A stretch of 64,000 nucleotides of DNA from Flavihumibacter profundi (GTDB lineage: Bacteria; Bacteroidota; Bacteroidia; Chitinophagales; Chitinophagaceae). Location: assembly GCF_020076305.1 (NCBI RefSeq), contig NZ_JAIQXE010000001.1:2046001-2110000 (forward strand), written 5' to 3'. Made by a program: the position numbers and the translations under genes. Of this stretch, positions 25,656 to 35,203 are shown in pieces; position 1 is the stretch's first letter, and the number at the start of each line of letters is the position of its first letter. The notes below the pieces were generated by a model. The model did not search any database. It saw only the letters and a list, made by a program, of their open reading frames with translations, and had not been told where the DNA came from.

Positions 25656-27050
25656 ATGTCTGAAGAACTGGAAACACCCCAAACTATCAGCGAACAGTTT
25701 GAATCGATCATCCACCTGGAAGATAAACTGCTTATCAGGGAATTCCTGAATAACCAGAATATCAGTGATGTGGCTGAACTGGTAGATGAGTATGATGAAT
25801 ACGCCAGCCAGATAATTGGCAATATGAGTACCCATCGGGCAGCCAGTGTTTTCAAAATACTGGATGTGTCGGTACAGAAGGATATCATCAACCAGCTTCC
25901 ACCCCTGAAATCTGCTGAGTTGCTCAATGAGCTTCCGGCCGATGACCGCACCGCCTTCCTCGAAGAATTGCCCAGCGAAGTGGTGAAGGAACTAATCAAA
26001 ACCCTGGAACCTGAAGAACGCAAGATCACCCTCGCCCTGCTTGGTTACCCTGAAGGCAGCGTGGGCAGGTTAATGACACCCGATTATATCGCCGTAAAAG
26101 ACGACTGGACAATTGCGGAAGTGCTTGAGCATATCCGCAATGTTGGCCGGGATAGTGAAACAATTGATGTGATTTATGTGGTTAATGATAAGGGCGAATT
26201 TGTAGATGATATGCGGATCAGGGAAGTCATACTTGCCAGTCCGGACCATATCGTCAGCGAAATCATTGACTATCGTTATATCGCGTTGAAAGTTACAGAT
26301 GACCAGGAAGAAGCCAACCAGATTTTTAAAATGAATAACCGAGTGGCTTTACCGGTAGTGGATGATAATAATATTTTGCTGGGCATCGTTACGATCGATG
26401 ACATTTTATGGGTAGCGACAGAAGAATTCAGTGAAGACATCCAGAAAATTGGTGGTACCGAAGCGCTGGAGGAACCCTACCTCGAAATCCCATTATTTAA
26501 ACTTTTCCAAAAAAGGATAATATGGATGGTCGTGCTGTTTATAGGGGAAATGCTGACTGCCACGGCTATGGGTTATTTTGAAGACGAAATTTCCAAAGCA
26601 GTGGTACTTGCCCTTTTCATTCCACTGATCATTTCCAGCGGGGGAAACAGCGGATCCCAGGCTTCCACCCTTATCATACAGGCTATGGCCGTTGGCGAAA
26701 TTACCATTACAGACTGGTGGCGCGTCTTACGCCGTGAAATCATGTCTGGATTATTATTGGGATCGGTACTTGGATTGATTGGCTTTACCCGCGTAATGAT
26801 GTGGGCACAATTTTTCCCGCAAATTTACGGGCCGCACTATATTTCGGTTGCCTTTACCGTTGGATTTGCATTGGTTGGTGTTGTGCTTTGGGGAACACTC
26901 AGCGGATCGATGCTTCCAATTGTGCTGAAGAAGGCCGGGGCTGACCCTGCAGTATCATCCGCTCCTTTTGTGGCAACCCTTGTTGATGTAACAGGTTTAA
27001 TTATTTATTTTTCAGTTGCCTATATTTTCCTTCGCGGCATCCTGTTATAA
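25656..27050 (+). CDS. mgtE: Magnesium transporter MgtE
   Basis: A 464-aa Mg2+ channel. The cytosolic N domain of helical repeats (LPADDRTAFLEELPSEV) is followed by two CBS domains with RLMTPDYIAVKDDWTIAEV near residue 140 and VVDDNNILLGIVTIDDIL near 235. The C-terminal membrane domain has five helices; FIPLIISSGGNSGSQAST near residue 323 is the MgtE signature and the pore Asp lies in VATLVDVTGLIIYF. The length is typical. Confidence 0.96.
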   Translation: MSEELETPQTISEQFESIIHLEDKLLIREFLNNQNISDVAELVDEYDEYASQIIGNMSTHRAASVFKILDVSVQKDIINQLPPLKSAELLNELPADDRTAFLEELPSEVVKELIKTLEPEERKITLALLGYPEGSVGRLMTPDYIAVKDDWTIAEVLEHIRNVGRDSETIDVIYVVNDKGEFVDDMRIREVILASPDHIVSEIIDYRYIALKVTDDQEEANQIFKMNNRVALPVVDDNNILLGIVTIDDILWVATEEFSEDIQKIGGTEALEEPYLEIPLFKLFQKRIIWMVVLFIGEMLTATAMGYFEDEISKAVVLALFIPLIISSGGNSGSQASTLIIQAMAVGEITITDWWRVLRREIMSGLLLGSVLGLIGFTRVMMWAQFFPQIYGPHYISVAFTVGFALVGVVLWGTLSGSMLPIVLKKAGADPAVSSAPFVATLVDVTGLIIYFSVAYIFLRGILL

Positions 27051-27078
27051 TTTTATAAACCGACCATAGTTTCTACTC

Positions 27079-29433
27079 ATGAAATCATTTTTCATCTACA
27101 TCCTATTGTCCATAACCGTTAGCCTCCATGCGCAACAAAAAACAACAGGGCTTACCATAGAACAAATCATGCGCGATCCCAAATGGATCGGTTCTTCACC
27201 TGCTAACCCTTTCTGGTCTGCTGATGGAAAACTCTTTTTTTACTGGAACCCCGATAAATCAGTCAGCGATTCACTCTATTTTTTAATACCGGGGAAAACC
27301 GGCATCACAAAAGCGGATATACCAACCCGCCAGTCACTCATCACCCAGGACCAACTGGTTTTCAATACCACCAATTCAGCATATACATATAGCAAGGATG
27401 GCGATGTTTTTTATGTTGATATAAAATCAGGCATCAGGAAACGGATAACCCAGACAGCCGAAAATGAATCCGATCCATTCTTCTCATTTGCTGATACTAA
27501 AATTGTTTATGAGCGCAACCTGAATTTATTCGCATGGGATATCCGTTCAGGCGAAACTTTACAACTCAGTAATTTCAGGGCAGGCAATCCGCCCGCATCC
27601 GGTAAAAATGAGGCAACAACTTTACAGGAAAAATGGCTGGAAGAAGACCAGTTGAAAAATTTCGATGTACTGAAAAGCAGGAAGTACAAAAAAGACCTGG
27701 CAGATTCACTGCAAAAAAAAACCAGGCTTCAGGAATTGAAAAAGATATATACGGAAGATAAAATCCTGGATCGGTTGCAACTGAGCAGCGATGGCCGATA
27801 CATTACTTATTGCCTTACAAAACCAGCCGGTAACGCAAAAAAAACTATAGTCCCGAGTTATGTAACCGAAACGGGATTTACCGAGGAAATTCCCAGTCGC
27901 ACCAAGGTAGGCGCTCCCGAAGGAGACCAGGAATTATTCCTGTATGACCGAAGGAAAGACACTGTTTACAAAATCAAGACCGATTCACTCCCAGGTATCA
28001 GGCACCAGCCCGATTTCGCAAGTCCGGTTCCGGATCCGCCTGTCCGTAAAGTGAATGCCACTGACATAAGCTGGGCACCTTCAGCACCATATGCGGTTGT
28101 GGATTTTCGTTCCACCGACAACAAAGACCGCTGGCTAATACTATTGGACGGCAATACAGCCAGGCTAAGCCTGCTTGATCACCAATACGATTCAGCCTGG
28201 ATAGACGGGCCGGGTATCGGCGGCAGTTGGGGTGGTGGAAATTTTGGCTGGATCAGCAATGAACAGTTCTGGTTCCAATCAGAGAAAAGCGGTTACTCAC
28301 ATCTTTATATATTCTCCGTCAGTAGCCATTCCCTGAAAGCAATAACAGCAGGAAATTTCGAAATCCAGACAGCGAGGCTTTCATCCGATAAGAAATACTT
28401 TTATTTTACCAGCAATGAATTGCACCCGGGTGAACAGCATTTTTACCGGCTACCCGTAACCGGTGGAAAACCGGATCAGCTCACAACGCAGACAGGGGCA
28501 AACAAGGTATCTGTATCACCCGATGAAAAGAAACTCGCTATCCTGTACTCTTCCAGCAACAAGCCCTGGGAGCTTTACCTGCAAGACAATAAATCCGGCA
28601 GTCTGCCGCAGCAAATTACTTTCAAGGCTACCAGCGAAGAATTTTCGGCCTATCCCTGGAGGGTGCCGGAGCTGATCACATTTGTGGCACGCGATGGGGC
28701 AACTGTATATGCAAGGCTGTACCAACCAGCGAAATCCCATCCTTCGAAACCCGCTGTAATATTTGTGCATGGCGCCGGTTACCTGCAAAACGCACACAAA
28801 TGGTGGAGCAGTTATTTCAGGGAATATATGTTTCACAACCTGCTTGCAGATAATGGCTATACAGTTCTTGATATTGATTACCGGGCAAGTTCAGGTTATG
28901 GCCGCAACTGGCGCACGGGCATCTATCGTTTTATGGGCGGGAAAGACCTTACCGACAATGTAGATGGGGCAAAACTACTGGTCGAAAAATATGGCGTAAA
29001 CCCAAAGAATATCGGCATTTATGGAGGATCATATGGTGGCTTCATTACCCTGATGGCAATGTTTACCACACCAGGCGTATTTTCTGCCGGCGCTGCATTA
29101 CGGCCGGTTACCGACTGGGCCCACTATAACCACGGCTACACATCAAATATCCTTAATGAACCCTTTACCGATAGTGTCGCTTACCGGCGAAGCTCCCCGA
29201 TATACCATGCAGCCGGCCTCTGTGGCAAACTGTTAATCTGCCATGGCATGATTGACACCAATGTACATTTCGAAGATGTGGTTCGCCTAAGCCAGCGCCT
29301 GATTGAATTAGGCAAAGACAACTGGGAAATTGCCGCTTACCCGCTTGAAGACCATGGTTTTGTGGAACCCAGTAGCTGGACTGATGAATATAAGCGCATC
29401 TTCAGGCTCTTCGAAACAACATTAAAACAATAA
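27079..29433 (+). CDS. S9 family prolyl oligopeptidase-type peptidase (DPP IV-like)
   Basis: A 784-aa exported peptidase with signal peptide (SFFIYILLSITVSLHAQ). The N-terminal beta-propeller of the DPP IV type spans about residues 40-510 and includes WAPSAPYAVVDFRS. The C-terminal alpha/beta-hydrolase domain carries the catalytic serine in GIYGGSYGGFITLMA near residue 656, the aspartate in CHGMIDTNVHFED and the histidine in YPLEDHGFVEP. It probably removes dipeptides from periplasmic peptides. The length suits the family. Confidence 0.92.
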   Translation: MKSFFIYILLSITVSLHAQQKTTGLTIEQIMRDPKWIGSSPANPFWSADGKLFFYWNPDKSVSDSLYFLIPGKTGITKADIPTRQSLITQDQLVFNTTNSAYTYSKDGDVFYVDIKSGIRKRITQTAENESDPFFSFADTKIVYERNLNLFAWDIRSGETLQLSNFRAGNPPASGKNEATTLQEKWLEEDQLKNFDVLKSRKYKKDLADSLQKKTRLQELKKIYTEDKILDRLQLSSDGRYITYCLTKPAGNAKKTIVPSYVTETGFTEEIPSRTKVGAPEGDQELFLYDRRKDTVYKIKTDSLPGIRHQPDFASPVPDPPVRKVNATDISWAPSAPYAVVDFRSTDNKDRWLILLDGNTARLSLLDHQYDSAWIDGPGIGGSWGGGNFGWISNEQFWFQSEKSGYSHLYIFSVSSHSLKAITAGNFEIQTARLSSDKKYFYFTSNELHPGEQHFYRLPVTGGKPDQLTTQTGANKVSVSPDEKKLAILYSSSNKPWELYLQDNKSGSLPQQITFKATSEEFSAYPWRVPELITFVARDGATVYARLYQPAKSHPSKPAVIFVHGAGYLQNAHKWWSSYFREYMFHNLLADNGYTVLDIDYRASSGYGRNWRTGIYRFMGGKDLTDNVDGAKLLVEKYGVNPKNIGIYGGSYGGFITLMAMFTTPGVFSAGAALRPVTDWAHYNHGYTSNILNEPFTDSVAYRRSSPIYHAAGLCGKLLICHGMIDTNVHFEDVVRLSQRLIELGKDNWEIAAYPLEDHGFVEPSSWTDEYKRIFRLFETTLKQ

Positions 29434-29525
29434 ATAATGTTACGAGGCGTTCGCTTTAAGGTATAGCTAATATTAACTATTATTGCCTCAAAATTACCTC
29501 ATTTCGCCAAAGTCAACTGAATATC

Positions 29526-31361
29526 ATGTGTGGAATTGTTGCTTATATTGGACACAGGGAAGCCTACCCGGTTATACTAAAGGGACTTAAAAGACTTGAA
29601 TACCGTGGCTACGACAGTTCAGGTGTGGCCCTCATTAATAATGGACTGAGAGTATTTAAAAAACAGGGTAAAGTTGCCGAACTGGAAGAAACCCTGGTTG
29701 GCAAAGACCTGCATGCAAATATTGGCATTGGCCATACCCGTTGGGCAACCCATGGCGAACCCTGCGACCGCAATGCCCACCCGCATGTTTCCCGAAGCGG
29801 AAAACTGGCGATGATCCATAATGGCATTATCGAAAACTACATGCAATTAAAGCAGGACCTGGTAAAAAAAGGATACGAATTTACCAGTGATACTGACACC
29901 GAAGTTTTACTGAATTTCATCGACGATATCCATTCCAACAATGGCGGCGAACTGGAAGAAGCAATACGTATTGCCTTGAAACGTGTTGTCGGTGCATATG
30001 TTATTGTGGTCATCGACGAAGACCACCCGGATACTTTAATCGCGGCACGCAAAGGCTCACCGCTGGTAATCGGGATTGGCAAGGGTGAACATTTCCTGGC
30101 AAGTGATGCTTCCCCGATTATCGAATATACCAAAGAAGTGGTGTACGTCAATGACTATGAACTGGCCATCATCAAATCTGATGAGCTGATCCTTAAAAAC
30201 CTGGGTAACGAAAAAATTACCCCCTTCATAACCAAACTGGATATGGAACTGGCTGCAATTGAAAAAGGTGGCTATGACCATTTTATGCTGAAGGAAATTT
30301 TTGAGCAGCCCAATACTATTTTTGATTGCCTGCGCGGAAGGCTTGATGCTGCTAACGGCAGTATCACCATGAGTGGCATCCAGCAATATGCAGAACAACT
30401 CACTACTGCCAGCCGCATTATAATTATTGCCTGTGGTACCAGCTGGCATGCCGGACTGATTGCAGAATACATTTTTGAAGAAGTGACCCGTATACCTGTT
30501 GAAGTGGAATATGCTTCAGAGTTCCGGTACAGGAACCCCATCGTAAATAAAGGTGATGTTATTATTGCGATTTCGCAAAGCGGGGAAACTGCTGATACCC
30601 TGGTGGCTATCGAAAGCGCAAAAGAAAAAGGGGCGATCATCCTGGGTGTAGTGAATGTAGTTGGTTCTTCCATTGCCCGTACCTCTCACGCTGGCGCTTA
30701 TACGCATGCCGGCCCGGAGATAGGCGTAGCAAGTACAAAAGCATTTACGGCACAGCTTGCCGTGCTGACCATGATGGCACTGAAAATAGGCTACCTTAAA
30801 GGCACTCTTCCTGAAAAAAGATACATGCACCTGCTTACAGAATTGAATGATGTTCCGGAAAAAGTTGGGGCTGCATTATTAAACAAGGAAAATATCGAAA
30901 GAATTGCCTTGAAATACAAAGATGCTACAGATGCGCTCTTCCTTGGACGCGGTTATAATTTCCCGGTTGCCCTTGAAGGCGCCCTTAAACTCAAGGAAAT
31001 ATCATACATACACGCTGAAGGGTACCCTGCAGCAGAAATGAAACATGGCCCCATTGCGCTTGTTGATAATAAACTCCCCGTCTTTTTCGTGGCTACAAAA
31101 GACAGCTTCCATGAAAAAGTTTTGAGCAATATGCAGGAAATCAAAGCACGAAAAGGGAAGATTATTGCAATAGTCAGTGAAGGTGATGATGCCGCTAATT
31201 CCCTGGCTGATGACCTTATAGTTGTGCCTTATGCCGATGAGTTGATCGCACCAATTATAAATGCCATACCCATGCAATTAATTGCCTACTATATCGGCGT
31301 TGCCAAGGGCTATGATGTCGACAAACCCCGTAACCTGGCAAAAAGCGTAACTGTAGAATAA
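29526..31361 (+). CDS. glmS: Glutamine-fructose-6-phosphate aminotransferase (isomerizing)
   Basis: A 611-aa enzyme that makes glucosamine-6-phosphate, the entry to peptidoglycan and LPS amino sugars. Cys2 (CGIVAYIGHR) is the glutaminase nucleophile, with RWATHGEPCDRNAHPH near residue 73. Two SIS domains follow: IACGTSWHAGLIAEY near 300 and ISQSGETADTLVA near 347. The end DKPRNLAKSVTVE is the universal GlmS C terminus. No glmS ribozyme was recognised upstream. Confidence 0.97.
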   Translation: MCGIVAYIGHREAYPVILKGLKRLEYRGYDSSGVALINNGLRVFKKQGKVAELEETLVGKDLHANIGIGHTRWATHGEPCDRNAHPHVSRSGKLAMIHNGIIENYMQLKQDLVKKGYEFTSDTDTEVLLNFIDDIHSNNGGELEEAIRIALKRVVGAYVIVVIDEDHPDTLIAARKGSPLVIGIGKGEHFLASDASPIIEYTKEVVYVNDYELAIIKSDELILKNLGNEKITPFITKLDMELAAIEKGGYDHFMLKEIFEQPNTIFDCLRGRLDAANGSITMSGIQQYAEQLTTASRIIIIACGTSWHAGLIAEYIFEEVTRIPVEVEYASEFRYRNPIVNKGDVIIAISQSGETADTLVAIESAKEKGAIILGVVNVVGSSIARTSHAGAYTHAGPEIGVASTKAFTAQLAVLTMMALKIGYLKGTLPEKRYMHLLTELNDVPEKVGAALLNKENIERIALKYKDATDALFLGRGYNFPVALEGALKLKEISYIHAEGYPAAEMKHGPIALVDNKLPVFFVATKDSFHEKVLSNMQEIKARKGKIIAIVSEGDDAANSLADDLIVVPYADELIAPIINAIPMQLIAYYIGVAKGYDVDKPRNLAKSVTVE

Positions 31362-31362
31362 T

Positions 31363-32886
31363 TTACTTTGTTTTTTGTACCGGCTTTGTTCCGTATATAA
31401 GGATATCAGATATCCGGCACTGTTCACCTGCAACCGGGTTCAGCAGTTTTAACCTGACCAGGTGTTTCCCCAAGGGCAACTTATATTTCCAGGTCAGTTC
31501 ATGGCGGCGCGTAGTATAAGCAACAGGCAGTTTCGCTTTTTCAAATAGCTGGTTATCGATATACACTTCCAATTCAAAAACATACTGGCTGGTTGAATTC
31601 CACCTTGCAGTTTCACCTTTTACAACAAAACCTGTCCCCGTAAAATCAAAATTGTACTCACCCTCCAGCGCCTTGTTTACAAATTGCTGGGAAATTGGGT
31701 AAGCATCGCCGAAACTCTGCTCCAATTTTACTGCCTTGGGGGCTTCATAAGGCAGGCTGATAACATCTTTGCTGATATCCCCGCCATTCTTTGCAATATT
31801 CTGCAAGGCATGCTTGTAGCCAATTTCATAAACATCAGCCAATGAAGTGGAAGTATACTTGAAATCTATCTGCTCGGCATCTTTCAAGCCTTTTTTCCAG
31901 TAATCCGGAATTTTATTATAGCCCAGAATCGTACCCAGTATTCCTCCTGCGGAAGAAGGATTACAATCGGCATCCTGTCCGCATCGCGTTGTAATATCCA
32001 TAGTTTTTGAAAAATCACCATTGCCATACAATAACCCGATCACTACATAGGCAGAGTTTATGGTTGCATCAATGTTGAAAGGTGCAAAAACGCCATCCGG
32101 GCAACCGATATCCTGGGCCCATTTTTTTTGCAATTCAAACCATGTCTTTGTCCAGTCTGTGGGATAAGCCTTATGCCAGCGAATCACATCCGAAATACAT
32201 TGGTAATATTTGCTTTGCGAAGGAATTGTCTTCAGCGCTTCATTAATAATTTGCGGAATATCACTGGAAACAAAAGCCAGGGTATAACAGGATCCAAGGA
32301 ACACACCACCATAATATCCATCACCATAATTCATGATATGCCCGATCTTATCTGAAATTTTCGCAGCCACATTTGGCATCCCTGGAGACATCAGTCCGGC
32401 GAAATCACTTTCGATCTGGTAATCGATACAATCGGCATGCGGATTATTTTCCCAGTACCCCGATTGAGGCGGCATTATGCCCTGCAAAATATTGTACCGT
32501 GCGGCCTGGTTAGCATGCCAAAGCGCATAACCTGCGTTGGCAAAGGCTTTCGCATGCGATGCAACCGGTGCATCCAATCCCTCTTTTTCAAACACTTCAA
32601 CAAAAGTGAGGTCCATATACAGGTCATCATATAAGCCAGGGCTCTCCAGCATTGTTTTCTTCACATAGCCATCATACCAGGGAATAGGCTGGTATGCATT
32701 AATCATGGTACCACAATACCGAAACTCCATAGGTCCGCCATAGGTAACGCCAATAGTCTGGCCGGCCCATCCCCCTTTAATTTTATCCTTTAAGGCCAGC
32801 TTACTTATACTGTATTTTTTTTGCTGTGCGGTTACAACTCCGCAGGCAAATAATAGGCAAACAAAAAAAACAGCGGTTTTATGCAT
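31363..32886 (-). CDS. Exported ADP-ribosylglycohydrolase family protein
   Basis: A 507-aa protein with signal peptide (FFVCLLFACGVVTAQ). The ADP-ribosylglycohydrolase fold is indicated by GGWAGQTIGVTYGGPMEF near residue 40, acidic metal ligands in YDDLYMDLTFVEVF, and RCGQDADCNPSSAGGILG near 303, which supplies the other dinuclear-metal aspartates. The last 120 residues form a separate beta-rich domain (YVFELEVYIDNQLFEKA), perhaps carbohydrate-binding. Export makes a periplasmic O- or N-glycoside substrate likelier than protein ADP-ribose. It converges with glmS, 1 nt apart. Confidence 0.85.
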   Translation of the reverse strand: MHKTAVFFVCLLFACGVVTAQQKKYSISKLALKDKIKGGWAGQTIGVTYGGPMEFRYCGTMINAYQPIPWYDGYVKKTMLESPGLYDDLYMDLTFVEVFEKEGLDAPVASHAKAFANAGYALWHANQAARYNILQGIMPPQSGYWENNPHADCIDYQIESDFAGLMSPGMPNVAAKISDKIGHIMNYGDGYYGGVFLGSCYTLAFVSSDIPQIINEALKTIPSQSKYYQCISDVIRWHKAYPTDWTKTWFELQKKWAQDIGCPDGVFAPFNIDATINSAYVVIGLLYGNGDFSKTMDITTRCGQDADCNPSSAGGILGTILGYNKIPDYWKKGLKDAEQIDFKYTSTSLADVYEIGYKHALQNIAKNGGDISKDVISLPYEAPKAVKLEQSFGDAYPISQQFVNKALEGEYNFDFTGTGFVVKGETARWNSTSQYVFELEVYIDNQLFEKAKLPVAYTTRRHELTWKYKLPLGKHLVRLKLLNPVAGEQCRISDILIYGTKPVQKTK

Positions 32887-33007
32887 ACAAAATATATTGA
32901 AGGCTGATTCAATGCGGAGAAATTACGAAATAAACCACTCCCGGTAAAATCGGGTTGTGTTATCTTTAATTCCGGTTGAATCCGCTTCACTAAACCATTG
33001 TAGTTGT

Positions 33008-35203
33008 ATGAACCTTATACGAAAAAGCCCATTGCAGGCCCTGGGTTATGATTTTATTCCCGCCCCTTATCTTCCTGCAGGGAAAAACGAATACTACCTG
33101 CGTAACCAGCAGAATAAGAGTGGTATCAGCTACCGGCAATTAAGCGCGTACGAAATTGAGGTGCTGGTACGCAACCGCAACCAGAGTGACGACTGGAATA
33201 AAATTTTAGTGTCGGATGCTTTTAATCCGGAGCTCGTAAAGAATTGTAAATTCTTTGGACTTGTACGCATAGGGAAACTGGAACCCTATTGCATGGAATT
33301 CAACAACCTCCGCATGGCAGTTGGCTTATACAACAGTACTATTATCAGTTGCGATTTTGGTGACAACGTTGTGGTTGATAATGTGAATTACATGGCGCAT
33401 TATATTATTGGGAATGAAGTGATGCTCGTCAACGTCAATGAACTGGCAACCACAAGCCATTCCAAATTCGGCAATGGCATAATAAAGGAAGGAGAAGATG
33501 AGAAAGTACGGATCTGGCTGGAAGTATGCAATGAAAACGGAGGCCGCAGTATCCTGCCATTTGATGGCATGCTGGCCGGCGATGCTTATTTATGGAGCCG
33601 AAACCGGAATGACAAATCCCTACAACAAAAATTTATTGATTTTACTGCCAGTCGCTTTGACACAAGGCGGGGTTATTATGGAATGATAGGTGATCGCACA
33701 GTTGTTAAAAACAGCCGTATACTAAAAGATACCTGGATCGGACAGGATGCTTACATTAAAGGAGCAAACAAAATAAAAAATGTAACTATTCATTCCATTC
33801 CTGATGCCCGCACACAAATCGGTGAAGGATGCGAACTGGTGAATGGAATCATTGGTGTTGGCTGCAGGGTCTTCTACGGGGTTAAGGCAGTAAGGTTTGT
33901 GATGGCATCCCACTCACAACTTAAATACGGCGCCCGCCTTATTAACTCTTACCTGGGAAACAATGCCACCATCTCCTGCTGTGAAGTTTTGAATTCCTTA
34001 ATCTTCCCGGCTCATGAACAACACCACAATAATTCATTCTTATGTGCAGCACTGGTAATGGGACAAAGCAATATGGCTGCAGGAGCAACCATTGGTTCCA
34101 ACCATAATTCACGAAGTGCAGACGGAGAACTGATTGCCGGAAGGGGCTTCTGGCCAGGCCTGTGTGTAAGCCTTAAACACAATTCAAAATTCGCTTCTTT
34201 TGCCATTCTTGCAAAAGGCGACTACCCTGCCGAACTAAATATTGAACTGCCTTTTTCACTAATCAGTAATGATGCAGCCAATGACCGGCTTGTTATTATG
34301 CCCGGTTATTGGTTCCAGTACAATATGTATGCCCTGGCCAGGAACGCGTGGAAATATGTTGACCGCGATAACCGCATTGACAAAACCCAACACCTGGAAT
34401 TTGATTACCTGGCGCCTGATACAGCGAATGAAATGGTAAGAGCTGTTGCCCTGTTGGAAAAAATTACTGGTGAGGCCTACTATCGTTCTTCAGGCAAGGA
34501 GGTATCGGAACCAGTTGCCAGGAAAAAAGGGAAAGCCCTGCTTGAAGCAGGTGATGATGCGATTGCCCAACTTAATATCGAACTACACGGAGCAGAAAAC
34601 AGCAGCCGCCCGGTTATAGTTTTAAAAGCCGCTATGGGTTACCGATGGTACCTTAGCCTGCTGGACCACTATGCTGCTAAAGAAATTTTACATTTCCAGC
34701 AAAGGCATGCTTTTTCAAGTGTTTTAAAACTATGCAACAAACTTCCAATGGCCGGCAAACCCAAAGAATGGGAAAACATAGGTGGCCAGTTGATCGAAAA
34801 GGATGCTGTGAATGCCTGCCTTGCACAAATTAAAAAAGGCAGCCTGAACAGCTGGGATGCCCTGCATGCTTTTTACAAAAAACAATCCGCGGGATATGGT
34901 GATCAGAAGCTGGCCCATGCCCTGGCCATATACAAGACAATTCATGGCGAAGACCTTTCGAAAAATAAAAACAAGGTCGTTCAACTGCTTGAAGAGAGTA
35001 TCAGCTTCCGTAAGGAAATTACAGACCTGATCTTCGAGTCCAGGGAAAAAGACTACCAGAATCCATTCCGCCTGATGGTATATAATAATCCGGAGGAAAT
35101 GGATGCAGTAGTAGGCAAGCTCGACCAAAACAGCTTTATACTGGAAGAGCAGAAATCATTCAGGAATTATAAGAAAATGGTGACTACGCTTTTAAAAAAA
35201 TAA
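33008..35203 (+). CDS. DUF4954 family protein (hexapeptide beta-helix)
   Basis: A 731-aa cytosolic protein. The ATG at 33008 is chosen because NLIRKSPLQALGYDFIPAP fits family starts; the GTG at 32957 would add a Ser/Cys-rich tail of no clear relation. The middle (about residues 90-400) contains imperfect hexapeptide-like turns typical of left-handed beta-helix sugar acyltransferases, e.g. NCDFGDNVVVDNVNYMAHY-like patterns and VKNSRILKDTWIGQDAYIKG. The C terminus is helical. The family is restricted to Bacteroidota and spirochaetes and has no known function. The end overlaps the convergent T9SS gene by 12 nt. Confidence 0.82.
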   Translation: MNLIRKSPLQALGYDFIPAPYLPAGKNEYYLRNQQNKSGISYRQLSAYEIEVLVRNRNQSDDWNKILVSDAFNPELVKNCKFFGLVRIGKLEPYCMEFNNLRMAVGLYNSTIISCDFGDNVVVDNVNYMAHYIIGNEVMLVNVNELATTSHSKFGNGIIKEGEDEKVRIWLEVCNENGGRSILPFDGMLAGDAYLWSRNRNDKSLQQKFIDFTASRFDTRRGYYGMIGDRTVVKNSRILKDTWIGQDAYIKGANKIKNVTIHSIPDARTQIGEGCELVNGIIGVGCRVFYGVKAVRFVMASHSQLKYGARLINSYLGNNATISCCEVLNSLIFPAHEQHHNNSFLCAALVMGQSNMAAGATIGSNHNSRSADGELIAGRGFWPGLCVSLKHNSKFASFAILAKGDYPAELNIELPFSLISNDAANDRLVIMPGYWFQYNMYALARNAWKYVDRDNRIDKTQHLEFDYLAPDTANEMVRAVALLEKITGEAYYRSSGKEVSEPVARKKGKALLEAGDDAIAQLNIELHGAENSSRPVIVLKAAMGYRWYLSLLDHYAAKEILHFQQRHAFSSVLKLCNKLPMAGKPKEWENIGGQLIEKDAVNACLAQIKKGSLNSWDALHAFYKKQSAGYGDQKLAHALAIYKTIHGEDLSKNKNKVVQLLEESISFRKEITDLIFESREKDYQNPFRLMVYNNPEEMDAVVGKLDQNSFILEEQKSFRNYKKMVTTLLKK

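Noticed and set aside
25619-26029. N-terminal extension of the SET-domain frame on the minus strand
   Set aside because: It lies antisense to mgtE, has low-complexity Ser-rich translation and no SET similarity; the ATG at 25618 fits the family.
29434-29525. glmS ribozyme before glmS
   Set aside because: The 92-bp gap has no recognisable ribozyme core or pseudoknot and these ribozymes are typical of Firmicutes.
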